61,615 nt of DNA from Plectonema cf. radiosum LEGE 06105 (GTDB lineage Bacteria > Cyanobacteriota > Cyanobacteriia > Cyanobacteriales > Nostocaceae), in contig NZ_JADEWL010000025.1 of the NCBI RefSeq assembly GCF_015207665.1, positions 1-61,615 of the forward strand, given 5' to 3'. A program made the translations under genes and the position numbers. Below the pieces are notes generated by a model. The model saw nothing but the letters and a program-made list of their open reading frames with translations, made no database searches and was not told the DNA's origin. Positions 36,751 to 46,940 of this stretch are shown in pieces. The first letter of the stretch is position 1. Every line of letters begins with the position of its first letter.

Positions 36751-36814
36751 TTATTTATCTTTTTGTAAAAAAAGTAAAATATTATAGTATTCTTTTTTTT
36801 ACTGATTTTTCCAC

Positions 36815-37945
36815 TTATAACACAGAATATAATTTGAGATATTGATGTGCTACTTTTTCTTTTGAAAAACGAACATCCACACAAATATTCTCAAAATTAG
36901 GAGGACAATTATGAGTTAGGCAATCATTAATAGCTTGTGCCAAATTTTCTATAGAGTTACCTTGTAAATCAAAATAAGTACAGTTAAAATTACCAATTTC
37001 TCTAAATATAGGAATATCAGAACATACCACTTTACAACCTAGATAAAGTGCTTCAGCCAGTGGTAAACAAAAGCCTTCAGTGGAAGAAGGAACTACCAAA
37101 AGCTCACAGTTATCATACAGCCAGCAGAGTTCTTCGTCATCTATTGATGACAGCATCTGTATCTGTTCTTCTAAAGAAAGTGTGCGGATTAAATTACCAA
37201 GGTTTTCCGTTTCAAGTCCAGAACTACCAACTAAAATCAGTTTGGTTGAATTTTTGAGTTGATTATTTTTTAACAAGAGAGAATAAGCTTGGATTAAAAT
37301 ATCTAGATTTTTATTTTTACGATGTTGAGCTACAGCAAGTAAGAAAGAAGAATCAAGATTAGTATTTATATCTTGAGGAACTTTAGCTTCTAGTTTGCTA
37401 AAGTCTACATAGTTATAAACTACACTGGTTTTTTTCCGCCGATCAACATAAGAAAAATATTTTTTTAGAGATTTTAATGTTTCTTGAGAAACGCAGGAAA
37501 GTCCATCACTATTTTGAATACATTGCTGCAAAAATAATTGATTAAACAAAACATTTGGATAACCAAAGTTTTGGGGAAATTCATAAGGATATAAGTCATG
37601 AATTGTAGCGACAACTGGACAAGGAAAAAGTGGGCGAATGAATGGTAAAGGAAAAGAAAGATGAACAATATTTGATTTGAGTTGTTTGGCAAGCTTTGGT
37701 AGTCCAGTTATATACCAAACATTTCGAGAGATTGAGCTATTTTTGATATCGATGGTAACTAATTCAATTTTTTTTGAAGCGATATTAAAAGATGTTTTAA
37801 AATAATCTTTTTGCCATGTTCCTATTACCAAAGTTATTTTATCAACTTGAGCGTTATCTGCAAGACATTGTGCAAGATTGACCGCGTGTCTACAAACTCC
37901 GGTAGGTTTGGTCGGTCTGTGTAAAGCAGCAATTAGAATATGCAT
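36815..37945 (-). CDS. Glycosyltransferase family 4
   Basis: A 376-residue GT-B protein: MHILIAALHRPTKPTGVCRH at the N-terminus, TIHDLYPYEFPQNFG acceptor motif, and ELLVVPSSTEGFCLPLAEAL with the nucleotide-sugar-binding glutamates near residue 290. Mannosyltransferase-like GT4 enzymes share this pattern. It lies 65 bases upstream of the membrane protein gene on the same strand and is likely co-transcribed with it. Confidence 0.88.
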   Translation of the reverse strand: MHILIAALHRPTKPTGVCRHAVNLAQCLADNAQVDKITLVIGTWQKDYFKTSFNIASKKIELVTIDIKNSSISRNVWYITGLPKLAKQLKSNIVHLSFPLPFIRPLFPCPVVATIHDLYPYEFPQNFGYPNVLFNQLFLQQCIQNSDGLSCVSQETLKSLKKYFSYVDRRKKTSVVYNYVDFSKLEAKVPQDINTNLDSSFLLAVAQHRKNKNLDILIQAYSLLLKNNQLKNSTKLILVGSSGLETENLGNLIRTLSLEEQIQMLSSIDDEELCWLYDNCELLVVPSSTEGFCLPLAEALYLGCKVVCSDIPIFREIGNFNCTYFDLQGNSIENLAQAINDCLTHNCPPNFENICVDVRFSKEKVAHQYLKLYSVL

Positions 37946-37988
37946 AAGAGCTTATGAGCTATAAAATTAGAATTTACAAAAGCAATTA

Positions 37989-39245
37989 TTATTTCAAGAC
38001 ATTTACTATGTTTTTCTCTTTGCGAATGGCAATATCTTTATAAACGAGAGCCAAACGTTCACCTCTATATTCCCAAGTAAAAGCTTCTCTGGTTAACTTT
38101 TGTCCGGCTTTCCCCATCCGCAGTCGTAATTCTGAATTATTAGCAAAAGTCACCATTGCCTGAGATAAGTCATTAACTGCTTGTTCTGGATTAATTGCAC
38201 GTACCTTAAAACCACTTTCTTCAGTTAATAGTAAAGCAGGTCCTCCCAAATCTAAACAAATCACCGGACGACCTGCTGCCATTGCTTCCATACATACCAA
38301 TCCACCAGAATCGTGTAAGCTCGGATGAACCAGTACGTGGCATTTCCCTAACTTTGCTAAAGTCTCATCACGAGGTAGCTCACCCCAGAATTTTACTTGT
38401 TGAGCAATTCCTAATTCTTGAGCCAGCATTTGCAAACGATCGCGTTCCGGACCACTTCCTAAAATCCAGTATTCGGCACTCGGTAAGTTTGCCAAAGCAA
38501 AAGCTTTGATCCCTAGATGAAAGCCTTTCCAGTGCAGTAATCTGCCGATACTAATAAATCTAAGTGGTGAAGGATCAGGCATTTCGTATTTACCAAGATG
38601 AGCTATTTCCGCGTGCGTTAGTCCGATTGCAGGCATAATTTGCACATCATTCACTCCCATTTTGTAAATTCGTTTAGCTGTATCCTCGGTAGTGGCACTA
38701 ACGACAGCACTTTTTTTTGCAGTCAGGTGTACGAATGGATCAAGTTCCCCTAAAGAGCGAGTTAAGTTCCTTGCAATTTCATAAGCTTTGGCACGTAAAC
38801 TAAAATCTTTCCAAAAAGCTTTGGGTGCTGTTTCCCCTCCACCAACAGGTCCCCAAACAAACGGAACATCTAGGAGCGACAAAAAGCTAGGATTTGAATA
38901 TTTCACAAATGTCACATGATGCATAGCATCAAAGCCAATTTCCCGGTGTAGACGACGGGCAACAAAGTATGCTTGAATCTGCCACAGATAATAATGGATT
39001 TGCATTGCACCGCTCGACCCCCAACGCCAGAGGTCACTTAATACAGGTATATTAAAATATACAAAGTGCATATTAGGTACTGGATTTTGCGCTAATTCAG
39101 CTTCAATCACTTCTCCACTTTCTTCAAAGCGAGTTAAAACCCAGACTTCATGATGATTGGCAACCTCGCGAGCAACATTCCAACCCACACCCCGCTCGGA
39201 ACCCTTACCTGGTTCGCATGAGTAGGCAGATATCAAAATTTTCAT
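37989..39245 (-). CDS. Glycosyltransferase family 4
   Basis: A 418-residue GT-B enzyme. The start, ISAYSCEPGKGSERGVGWN, is the hallmark of one GT4 branch found in exopolysaccharide loci. RFISIGRLLHWKGFHL opens the C-terminal domain, and HPSLHDSGGLVCMEAMAAG has the catalytic-site Glu. The protein is complete and the gene follows its neighbour with a 43-base spacer. Confidence 0.9.
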   Translation of the reverse strand: MKILISAYSCEPGKGSERGVGWNVAREVANHHEVWVLTRFEESGEVIEAELAQNPVPNMHFVYFNIPVLSDLWRWGSSGAMQIHYYLWQIQAYFVARRLHREIGFDAMHHVTFVKYSNPSFLSLLDVPFVWGPVGGGETAPKAFWKDFSLRAKAYEIARNLTRSLGELDPFVHLTAKKSAVVSATTEDTAKRIYKMGVNDVQIMPAIGLTHAEIAHLGKYEMPDPSPLRFISIGRLLHWKGFHLGIKAFALANLPSAEYWILGSGPERDRLQMLAQELGIAQQVKFWGELPRDETLAKLGKCHVLVHPSLHDSGGLVCMEAMAAGRPVICLDLGGPALLLTEESGFKVRAINPEQAVNDLSQAMVTFANNSELRLRMGKAGQKLTREAFTWEYRGERLALVYKDIAIRKEKNIVNVLK

Positions 39246-39304
39246 ATCAATAGCACCTCTTAATAAAGTAAATTTTTATACTACTATCTTGTTGCGGCTA
39301 ATTT

Positions 39305-40438
39305 TCATGAATTATTTACTGTTAATTGTTTGTTGAATATTAATTTTTCATAAATTTGAGCTATTTTTTCTGCTGTTTCTTCCCAAGTAAACCATTTGGC
39401 TCTTACTAATCCTTTTTTGACTAATTCCTGATAGTAATCTGGATTATTGTAAAGATGAAATACTGCATCTGCTATTGCTTGAGTGTCCGTGGGTTCAACC
39501 AAAATTCCCGCATCTCCTACCACTTCTGGCATTGCTGATACCTTTGAACTGATAACTGGAATACCGCAAGCCATTGCTTCTAAAAGTGTAATCCCAAATC
39601 CTTCATGTAAAGAAGGCGCTACCAATATATCGGCAGCATTATAAATTTCTCGCAAACCTTCTTTATCTGGCTTGCCTAAATAACTGATATAACTTTCTAA
39701 TCCTTGAGCCTGAATATAAACTTTTTGTTCCTCTGTAAAATCTGTACCTACTTTCCAAAAATGAAAAGATAATTTATTTTCCTTGAGAATATTTATTGCT
39801 TTCAAAATGTTAGTAATATTTTTTCGGGGATGATTGGAACCTACATTTAATAGACATAAAGTTTCTGAAGAAATACCTTGTTTATTTCGGAAAGATTCAA
39901 TTTTTTCGTTCGGGAATATTTGAAAAATATTATCAACAGCATTAGGAATTACAGAAATATATTCTGGTTGAATATCTAATATTTTGGTAGTGTCTTTAGC
40001 TGTCATAGAAGAAACAGCAATAACGCTATCAGCTTTTTTCATCCCTTTGATAGCATACAACCACATAGCACGGCTGATAAAAGGTAATTCTACCGAATTT
40101 TTTAGATTATCCTTGTAGTAAAAATTAATCAGGTCGTGGCAAGTGACGATAACATTTTTATTTTGATTCTTTAACCAATAAGTAATATGTGCTTCGCTGG
40201 GATCTATAATATGAAAAATATCGGCTGTTTGCTGCGCTACTTGTTGCGGAAAACGCCAAAAACGTTCGTAGTATTTTTTAATTCTCAGAGATAAAGAACT
40301 ACTTTTTCTATCAATTGGTTGTGGTTTTAGATCCACTATCTCCCAGTTTGGGCGTACCGATCGAAGTCCTGAAATGATGCCATTAGTATAAACATCCATG
40401 CTAAATTCAGGCATCATTCGTACAATTGCTACACGCAT
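39305..40438 (-). CDS. Glycosyltransferase family 4
   Basis: A 377-residue GT-B protein: MRVAIVRMMPEFSMDVYTNG at the N-terminus, VTCHDLINFYY, ISVIPNAVDN, LNVGSNHPRKN and SLHEGFGITLLEAMACGIPV in order. Mannosyl- or glucosyltransferase activity on a lipid-linked oligosaccharide is likely. Its C-terminus, KQLTVNNS, resembles translation of the CAGTTAAC-type repeat found at other gene ends here. Confidence 0.9.
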   Translation of the reverse strand: MRVAIVRMMPEFSMDVYTNGIISGLRSVRPNWEIVDLKPQPIDRKSSSLSLRIKKYYERFWRFPQQVAQQTADIFHIIDPSEAHITYWLKNQNKNVIVTCHDLINFYYKDNLKNSVELPFISRAMWLYAIKGMKKADSVIAVSSMTAKDTTKILDIQPEYISVIPNAVDNIFQIFPNEKIESFRNKQGISSETLCLLNVGSNHPRKNITNILKAINILKENKLSFHFWKVGTDFTEEQKVYIQAQGLESYISYLGKPDKEGLREIYNAADILVAPSLHEGFGITLLEAMACGIPVISSKVSAMPEVVGDAGILVEPTDTQAIADAVFHLYNNPDYYQELVKKGLVRAKWFTWEETAEKIAQIYEKLIFNKQLTVNNS

Positions 40439-40495
40439 TACTAATCTCTAATCCTTGAAATAAAATATCATCTGGTTTATTTAAAAAGCACTAAT

Positions 40496-41674
40496 CTATC
40501 TAAGCTTTTCCTCTCCTATTGTATAAATCCCACCTTGTGGTTCAAGTAACTTTTGCCACAATTTAATTAATCGTTCGGCAATCTTTTCATGGGTGTAATA
40601 CTGATAAACTCTTTCCATCCCATAGCGTCCAGCTTCTTTGCGCCATTCTGGTTCGCAAATCATTTTTGCTAAAATATCCGCTAGTTCCCCAGCATTCTCT
40701 TCGGTAAATACTAAGTCAGGTCGTCCAATTACGTTGGGAATTTCACCAGAACTCGATCCAATAACAGGAACACCCATTGCCATTGCTTCAATCAATACAT
40801 GACCAAATTGCTCTTTCCAAGTTGGAGTAGTTCGTGATGGTAAAACTAACACATCAAATTTACTAATTTCTTCAGCGGCTTTACTGTGAGGAACTGCACC
40901 TTGCCAAGTTACAAGTTGGGCAATTTGTTGTTTTTCCGCTTCTTTTCTCAAAGCTTCTTCATCATTACCAGAACCGCAAAGTATAATCCGGAACTTTAAA
41001 CCCTGTTCTTGTAATTGACGTGCAGCAGCAAATATTAGGTCGATACCCTTTTGATGTGCCAATCTTCCCAAGAAGCCGATTTTTAATTCATCGCCTTCCT
41101 GCTGTTGCGATCGCAAATCAGCACTAAACAACTGGGTATCTACTCCCAACTGAGGCATAACTTCTATTGTTCCGGTATAACCCCACCCAGGTAACAAATT
41201 CGCACCGTCTTGATTACCAGCAACAATCAACTTTGCCGTATCTAAAACGTACTTGCGAACCCAGTGACGTGGTAAAGGTAAACGACGTTCCTGGTTTTCC
41301 CAACCAAACAGAACTAAAGGTTTACCAGTTAACCGACTGCAAATTGCAAACTCAAGCGCACATAGCGAAAAAACTTCTAATTCTACGTGTAGTACATCTG
41401 GCTGAAAATCTTTGATTACCTCTTGGATTTTTCCAGGTGCAAACATATAAGCGCCCCCTTTCCCAGGATACGATACGGGAGCGCTATAGTATTTAATATT
41501 ATCGTAAGGTGTCTCTAATGGAAGTTCGCGATTCCACTCTAGTGCTTTCCAGTTGCTCGGAGCTAATAAACCAACTTCAGCTTGACCAGTTTTTGCGATC
41601 GCATCAAGCTTGCCTTGATTAACTCCGACCACATAAGCGTGACTGACAAAAAGTATACGTAACGGATTAGTCAT
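40496..41674 (-). CDS. Glycosyltransferase family 4
   Basis: A 392-residue GT-B enzyme. ILFVSHAYVVGVNQGKLDAI at the start, IGFLGRLAHQKGIDLI at the C-terminal domain entry, and KEQFGHVLIEAMAMGVPVIG with the catalytic-site Glu. The ATG overlaps the stop of the upstream GT2 by four bases (ATGA), so the two are translationally coupled and likely act in sequence on the same repeat unit. Confidence 0.9.
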   Translation of the reverse strand: MTNPLRILFVSHAYVVGVNQGKLDAIAKTGQAEVGLLAPSNWKALEWNRELPLETPYDNIKYYSAPVSYPGKGGAYMFAPGKIQEVIKDFQPDVLHVELEVFSLCALEFAICSRLTGKPLVLFGWENQERRLPLPRHWVRKYVLDTAKLIVAGNQDGANLLPGWGYTGTIEVMPQLGVDTQLFSADLRSQQQEGDELKIGFLGRLAHQKGIDLIFAAARQLQEQGLKFRIILCGSGNDEEALRKEAEKQQIAQLVTWQGAVPHSKAAEEISKFDVLVLPSRTTPTWKEQFGHVLIEAMAMGVPVIGSSSGEIPNVIGRPDLVFTEENAGELADILAKMICEPEWRKEAGRYGMERVYQYYTHEKIAERLIKLWQKLLEPQGGIYTIGEEKLR

Positions 41675-42741
41675 GCCAACTCCTGTTTTGGTAACTTTGT
41701 GTTACACTTTTTCGTAAAGTTGATTAATTTGGGACGCTGATGCGGAACAAATAACCAAGTAATTCCCATTTTTGCAAGTGGTAAAGGTAACAACCCCACC
41801 CATATAAACCACAGACTGAAAATTATTTTTTTGAGCAAGTTGTGGTCGGAATATTTCCACAGCGAACGGATACCCATGTAAATTAAGGAGAGAGCTTTAT
41901 CTGAAGGAATGGGGTGATTTTGAGGATCTAAACGCAAAGAAGACATCCGCGACCACAAACGTCCTATAGAACGCTGTTCCAAATCATTTGGTAGTTCATA
42001 GCCGAATTCATTTGCCTTTCGCGTTAAAAGTTCGTAATTTTGCACATCGTGCCGCACAAATCTGTGAAAACGCTCCCCAGTTAACGTAGCTAAAGCCCAT
42101 TGATTACTCGTATGAATCCGATAAGCTGCTAACGGTTCTTCAATTGCTACAACTTCTCCATAAAAAGGAATCAGCATTGAAAGATAATCGTCAGCAGTCA
42201 ATTTGTACTCGTCAGGAACGGGAAAAACTTCGGATAGCGCTTTGCGGTTAATAGCATTACCGCTAGTAGCTACACCAACATAACGACTATATTCAAGTGT
42301 AATTTTCCAGACTTCACCGCAGGATAATTTTTTCCCACCCTGGGGATAAGAAAATCCTAAAGATTGCCTATTGCTATCTACTACTGCCAAACGGTAATGT
42401 ACCTTAGCAAGATTTGGTTTCCAAACTGAAACAACACGTTCTACTGCATTTGAATAAAGATAGTCATCAGCATCTAAAAAGATGATTATGTCACCTTTAC
42501 TAATCGCAAATCCGCTGTTAAAAGCTGCGGCTTGTTTACCATTTTCTTGATGGTAAATAGGAATGATCTTATCCCCATAAGAGGCAATAACATCGCGGGA
42601 ATTGTCGGTGGAACAGTCATCAACAACTATAACTTCAGTGTGAGGGTAAGTTTGATTTATAGCACTGTCAATTGCTTCTGGTAAAAAGCGTTCGTAATTA
42701 TAATTATTGATAATAATACTACATAAAAGTTTATGCTTCAT
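41671..42741 (-). CDS. Glycosyltransferase family 2
   Basis: A 356-residue GT-A protein: IIINNYNYERFLPEAIDSAI, VDDCSTDNSRDVI (about 39-51) for nucleotide binding and FLDADDYLY (about 89-97) with the metal-binding acidic residues. The C-terminal part includes a hydrophobic helix (about 310-330). Overlaps the downstream GT4 by four bases. Confidence 0.9.
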   Translation of the reverse strand: MKHKLLCSIIINNYNYERFLPEAIDSAINQTYPHTEVIVVDDCSTDNSRDVIASYGDKIIPIYHQENGKQAAAFNSGFAISKGDIIIFLDADDYLYSNAVERVVSVWKPNLAKVHYRLAVVDSNRQSLGFSYPQGGKKLSCGEVWKITLEYSRYVGVATSGNAINRKALSEVFPVPDEYKLTADDYLSMLIPFYGEVVAIEEPLAAYRIHTSNQWALATLTGERFHRFVRHDVQNYELLTRKANEFGYELPNDLEQRSIGRLWSRMSSLRLDPQNHPIPSDKALSLIYMGIRSLWKYSDHNLLKKIIFSLWFIWVGLLPLPLAKMGITWLFVPHQRPKLINFTKKCNTKLPKQELA

Positions 42742-42850
42742 ACTTAATAGCCTTACTTATTTTTAATAAATAGTTTTGGATACACCATAATTTATATCTC
42801 GAACAAATCATCTATTAAGGGCTTTTAGTACAACAACAAGTACTTTGTAT

Positions 42851-43771
42851 TTAACCTCTATCAGATTCGCCTCCGAAATGTAGTCGTATTCTTTCAGTGA
42901 TCATTACATATCTAATAAATAAAATTAACTTAGTTAATTCTATCTTCTGCAAAGTATCAGTAGCTCGTAATTCTGATGATTTAAAAATATTTTTACCAAA
43001 TAATGCTCGTAAACTCTGTTCTATAGAATCCATAAAATCCCAAATCAAATATTTGGCAAATAAGGAAAAAGAATATATATTTTGTTTTTTTTGTAAATCA
43101 TACTGACCGCCAACTAAACGTGCATATTTTTTTTGCATTTGAGTATAAGTATATCTTGCAGGATGACATACACATGTGTCTTCTGCATAAATTAACTTGT
43201 ACTGAAATGAAACTCTATTACCCCACTCCCTATCTCCATTTGACTTAAGCCCATTGTTGAAACCACCAATAGAATCAATAACACTTTTAAAGGTAAATAC
43301 ATTTGCTGTCGCGCCGAATTTGTCTTTTTCAATAAAATATTGTTGTGGAAAAGCTGTAATACTATCGTATAATTCTATGATAGTAGGCTGAGTTTGATTT
43401 TTAAATATTACTTCTATTTTTCCTCCTACTAGTCCACAATTTGATGTTTTTAATAATTTGGTTGTACCTTTTTCTATCCAATCCAAAGACGGAATACAGT
43501 CTGCATCAGTAAAAGCAATAATATCTCCTTTTGAAATCGTAATTCCTTTATTACGTGCGACATAGGAACCAGGTTTGTTTTCATAAGTATACTTTGCTTG
43601 ACTGAACTGATTGACTACACTTTTGATATCTTCGGTAGAAGCATTATCAACGACAATTACTTCATACAAGTCTTTTGAGTAAGTCTGATTTTCTAAAGCT
43701 TGTAAGCAAAGCTTAAGGCGTTCGGAATCATTGTAGACTGGTATGATTACAGAGACAAAATTAGCAGACAT
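42851..43771 (-). CDS. Glycosyltransferase family 2
   Basis: A 306-residue GT-A protein: VSVIIPVYNDSERLKLCLQA, VVDNASTEDIKSV, AFTDADCIPSLDWI (acidic metal site about 91-95) and a later NGDREWGNRV acceptor-side segment. It is closest to GT2 enzymes with an internal NGD-x-E/W-G pattern. It should add one sugar of the repeat unit. Confidence 0.88.
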   Translation of the reverse strand: MSANFVSVIIPVYNDSERLKLCLQALENQTYSKDLYEVIVVDNASTEDIKSVVNQFSQAKYTYENKPGSYVARNKGITISKGDIIAFTDADCIPSLDWIEKGTTKLLKTSNCGLVGGKIEVIFKNQTQPTIIELYDSITAFPQQYFIEKDKFGATANVFTFKSVIDSIGGFNNGLKSNGDREWGNRVSFQYKLIYAEDTCVCHPARYTYTQMQKKYARLVGGQYDLQKKQNIYSFSLFAKYLIWDFMDSIEQSLRALFGKNIFKSSELRATDTLQKIELTKLILFIRYVMITERIRLHFGGESDRG

Positions 43772-43804
43772 TATTGTTTGTTTCCTAAGTTATGTTTGTT
43801 TGCA

Positions 43805-45079
43805 CTAACAGGTTTTAACCAATGCTGTCAAAGCAGTTTTGCTGTCGGTATCTGGATGAAGTAGGTTCTGATAAATTTTAACTAATTGGTCATTTAATTT
43901 ATTAATGTTGTAATATTCTTCTACAAATGCGTGACCTAATTTACCGATTTCAGTCCATAGTTCTGGATGTTCAATCAAATAACTCAACTTTTGAGCTAAA
44001 GCATCTACATCTCTCTCAGGAACTAAAAAACCAGAAACACCATCTTTGACTAATTCAGGAATTCCACTATGCTGAGTGCTGACAACTGGCAAGCCCATAG
44101 CCATTGTTTCCATTAACACAACCGGAATACCTTCTTGATCGCCATCTGGGGTAGTAATACTAGGAGCCATGAAAATATCTGCATTAGTCAGAATTTCTAT
44201 TATTTCTTCCTGCTGTTTCCAGCCAAGCAGTCTAACATTTTCATTAATACCGAATTCTTCAATCAATTTCTGTAACTGTTCTCTGAGTGGGCCGTCACCT
44301 ATAATACTGTACTTAAGATGCGGTTTATCTTTTACTAATTTGGCAACTGCACGAATTCCATATTCTATGCCTTTTTTTTCAACCAATCTGGCAATTGTTA
44401 CTATTTCCACTCGACCATTAGCCTTCGGTTTCCGTAAAGCAAAGGTAAATTTTTTGCAGTCAATTCCCATATGATGTACAATTATTTCACAATTACAACC
44501 AATTTCAATTAATCGACGTTTCCAACGTTCGCTAATTGGCAAGAAAATATCATCAAATTGAAATAGAAAATCGTATGCTTTGTCTCCATACTTTTTCAGA
44601 AAAATTGTTATATCGTAACCATGAAATGTAGTACTTAACTTACCTTGAATAACACCAATATCTCGTAAAAAAGCAGCTTTTAATCCATTTGGTCCAAAAT
44701 GACAATGAATGATGTCGTATTTTCGTTCCTTGCCTAATAAATAACCAGCTGCATAGAACAAAGTTAAGTTAGAAGCTACACTCCCATATTTCAAAAAATT
44801 TAGTGATTTCAACAAAATTATAGGATTTGTAATAAACTTTGTGAATAGGAATATGAATATAGTTAAGATTCGCCAGAAACGATTTTCAGGTCTTTCAATG
44901 TAGTAAGTGCGGTCAAGAAGATGATACATTGTCACTTCTGGGTGCATTTTTGAAGTATCAGTTGGTCGTTCAGCGTAAATATCAACCTCATGTCCTCGAT
45001 CAATGAGACCTGTTATCTGATTTAAGATAAAGGTTTCAGATAAACTAGGAAATTTACTGATAAAGAAGGCAATTTTCAT
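43805..45079 (-). CDS. Glycosyltransferase family 4 (WcaL/colanic acid-like)
   Basis: A 424-residue GT-B enzyme: MKIAFFISKFPSLSETFILN is the characteristic start of WcaL-like transferases. HCHFGPNGLKAAFLR and TTFHGYDITIFL form the acceptor domain, and DGDQEGIPVVLMETMAMGLP holds the catalytic-site Glu. The ending ALTALVKTC is slightly long and low in homology. It is downstream of the flippase gene on the same strand. Confidence 0.9.
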   Translation of the reverse strand: MKIAFFISKFPSLSETFILNQITGLIDRGHEVDIYAERPTDTSKMHPEVTMYHLLDRTYYIERPENRFWRILTIFIFLFTKFITNPIILLKSLNFLKYGSVASNLTLFYAAGYLLGKERKYDIIHCHFGPNGLKAAFLRDIGVIQGKLSTTFHGYDITIFLKKYGDKAYDFLFQFDDIFLPISERWKRRLIEIGCNCEIIVHHMGIDCKKFTFALRKPKANGRVEIVTIARLVEKKGIEYGIRAVAKLVKDKPHLKYSIIGDGPLREQLQKLIEEFGINENVRLLGWKQQEEIIEILTNADIFMAPSITTPDGDQEGIPVVLMETMAMGLPVVSTQHSGIPELVKDGVSGFLVPERDVDALAQKLSYLIEHPELWTEIGKLGHAFVEEYYNINKLNDQLVKIYQNLLHPDTDSKTALTALVKTC

Positions 45080-45103
45080 GATAACTTTACTGGTAAATAA
45101 TAA

Positions 45104-46630
45104 TTAATTTTCTCTCGTCTTTCTTTTAAAAACTTTGGTAAATTGAAACATTTCTAATAAGGTTGTTTTGCCATTAGGGAGAACAATCCATATTCCGAAG
45201 TAAGCCAAACAATATAATAGCCAATCTATAAACAAGCCAATTATTAAATTTGTGTTAATTGATATTAGCTGATTGGTTATAATAATTATTACTGCTGCCG
45301 CACCTAAGGAAGCCAATACTGGTCTCAATAAAGTGCTTATCAAATCAATATTCCGTAGTTGTGTTCCTCTGTAGCAGTAAAAAAATCTAGGTAAAAATTG
45401 AAGAATTAGATATAAGCTATAGCCTCTCGCCACACCAATAGCACCCCAACGGATACTAATTATAAAAACAATTACATTTATTATGGATGAAACTATTCCC
45501 CATAGGAACTGACGGTCTGTTCGACCCAGAGACTGATAGACCCATCCATCAGCAACATTAAACGTACCAATAAAAGCAGCTGGCATCAAAGACCGAAAGA
45601 TTGGAACTGCTTCTAACCATTGCTTTCCTAAAGTTAAAAGTATTACTTTATCGGCAGAAGCAAACATAAACGCAACAATTGGCATGCCAATAGTGGTAAT
45701 TAATAAAATTGCTTTATAGTAATACCTACGGTATTTTTCAGGTTCCGACTGTAAACTACTTAGTGCTGGAAGAGCAACAGTTGAAATCGGAGCATTAATT
45801 TGATTAATTGGTAGCAGTAGTAATTTGTAAGCCTGAGCGTAAAGACCCAACTGCTGCGGACCCCAGTACTGACCAATTAGTATATTGTCTAAGTTTCGAG
45901 AGAAGTAATTAACAATGTTAAAACCAGTCATGTTTCCACCGAAAGCTAACATTGAACGAATGCCAGAACGTCTTAGTGGTACTCCAGGTCTCCAACTACA
46001 AGCAACCCAAACTCCGATTGCATTGGCAATCGCAGTTGCTATCTGCATGAATACTAATGCCCAGTAACCTAAACCATACCAGGCAGATATCATCGCAGTC
46101 ACTACCCCAGCCAACATTGAAGTAATCTCAATCTTCGCAAGGCTAGTAAAGCTCATCTGCCTTTTTAGTAGGGCTTGGTGCTGGACAGTTAAACCACCCA
46201 AAATAAAGCTACTTGCTAAAGCAAGAGTAATCCAAGTTAAGCGTGGCTCTTTATAAAACCATGCGATAACAGGTGCTAATCCTGCAACTACCAACCCAGT
46301 AACACAACTGATTGCAAAGTTAATCCAAAATAAGGTGCTAACTTGCTTATGATTAATTTCAGCTTTTTGGATTGTTGCTGTTGAGAGACCTAAGTCTTTA
46401 AACAGTTCAGCAAATCCAATCACAACAGTAACCATGCCTATTAAACCGTAATCTTCTGGTACGAGCAAGCGTGCTAAGACAACGGTGGAACCCATCTGTA
46501 ATACGAATTTAGTTATCTGAGCAGCCATTGTAACTGCACCACCGCGAACAGAACGACCTTTCAGGTCTGCTTTAAGATGGTCGGTGCTGAAATACTGTTC
46601 GTTATTTACCTTAGATGAGACATTTTTCAT
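45104..46630 (-). CDS. Wzx-like lipid-linked oligosaccharide flippase
   Basis: A 508-residue integral membrane protein with about 12-14 helices. GSTVVLARLLVPEDYGLIGM near the N-terminus and the FSRNLDNILIGQYWGPQQLG segment (about 245-262) are typical of WzxC/MOP-superfamily exporters. It moves polyprenol-linked repeat units across the cytoplasmic membrane for Wzy-type polymerisation. It lies 24 bases upstream of a GT4 gene, supporting a common transcript. Confidence 0.9.
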   Translation of the reverse strand: MKNVSSKVNNEQYFSTDHLKADLKGRSVRGGAVTMAAQITKFVLQMGSTVVLARLLVPEDYGLIGMVTVVIGFAELFKDLGLSTATIQKAEINHKQVSTLFWINFAISCVTGLVVAGLAPVIAWFYKEPRLTWITLALASSFILGGLTVQHQALLKRQMSFTSLAKIEITSMLAGVVTAMISAWYGLGYWALVFMQIATAIANAIGVWVACSWRPGVPLRRSGIRSMLAFGGNMTGFNIVNYFSRNLDNILIGQYWGPQQLGLYAQAYKLLLLPINQINAPISTVALPALSSLQSEPEKYRRYYYKAILLITTIGMPIVAFMFASADKVILLTLGKQWLEAVPIFRSLMPAAFIGTFNVADGWVYQSLGRTDRQFLWGIVSSIINVIVFIISIRWGAIGVARGYSLYLILQFLPRFFYCYRGTQLRNIDLISTLLRPVLASLGAAAVIIIITNQLISINTNLIIGLFIDWLLYCLAYFGIWIVLPNGKTTLLEMFQFTKVFKRKTREN

Positions 46631-46940
46631 AAATATAAGTCATAAGATAAAGGCCGCACCAAAACTATCAAAAATTTACTTATAGATTTAGAATACTCTT
46701 TTTCTCTTTCACAACTAATTATTTCAAATAGTTAAAATTACTTTCTATTCAAATATTAACTATCCGGATATTTACTTAGATTTATTTAATCAACAAATCT
46801 ACCAGAAAAATGAAACATCCGATAACCAATCAATAAAAACTAAACATAACTAAACCATAAATGAAATTGCCAAGTTCCTTTGCTATTCAACTTAATTAAG
46901 CTTCAATAAACAAGTACTTGACAATACAATTAAGCATCCC
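46631..46940. other. AT-rich spacer between Wzx and GT26 genes
   Basis: About 310 bases of AT-rich DNA with no gene, no strong hairpin and no recognised repeat. It probably contains the promoter of the Wzx-led transcript. Confidence 0.45.
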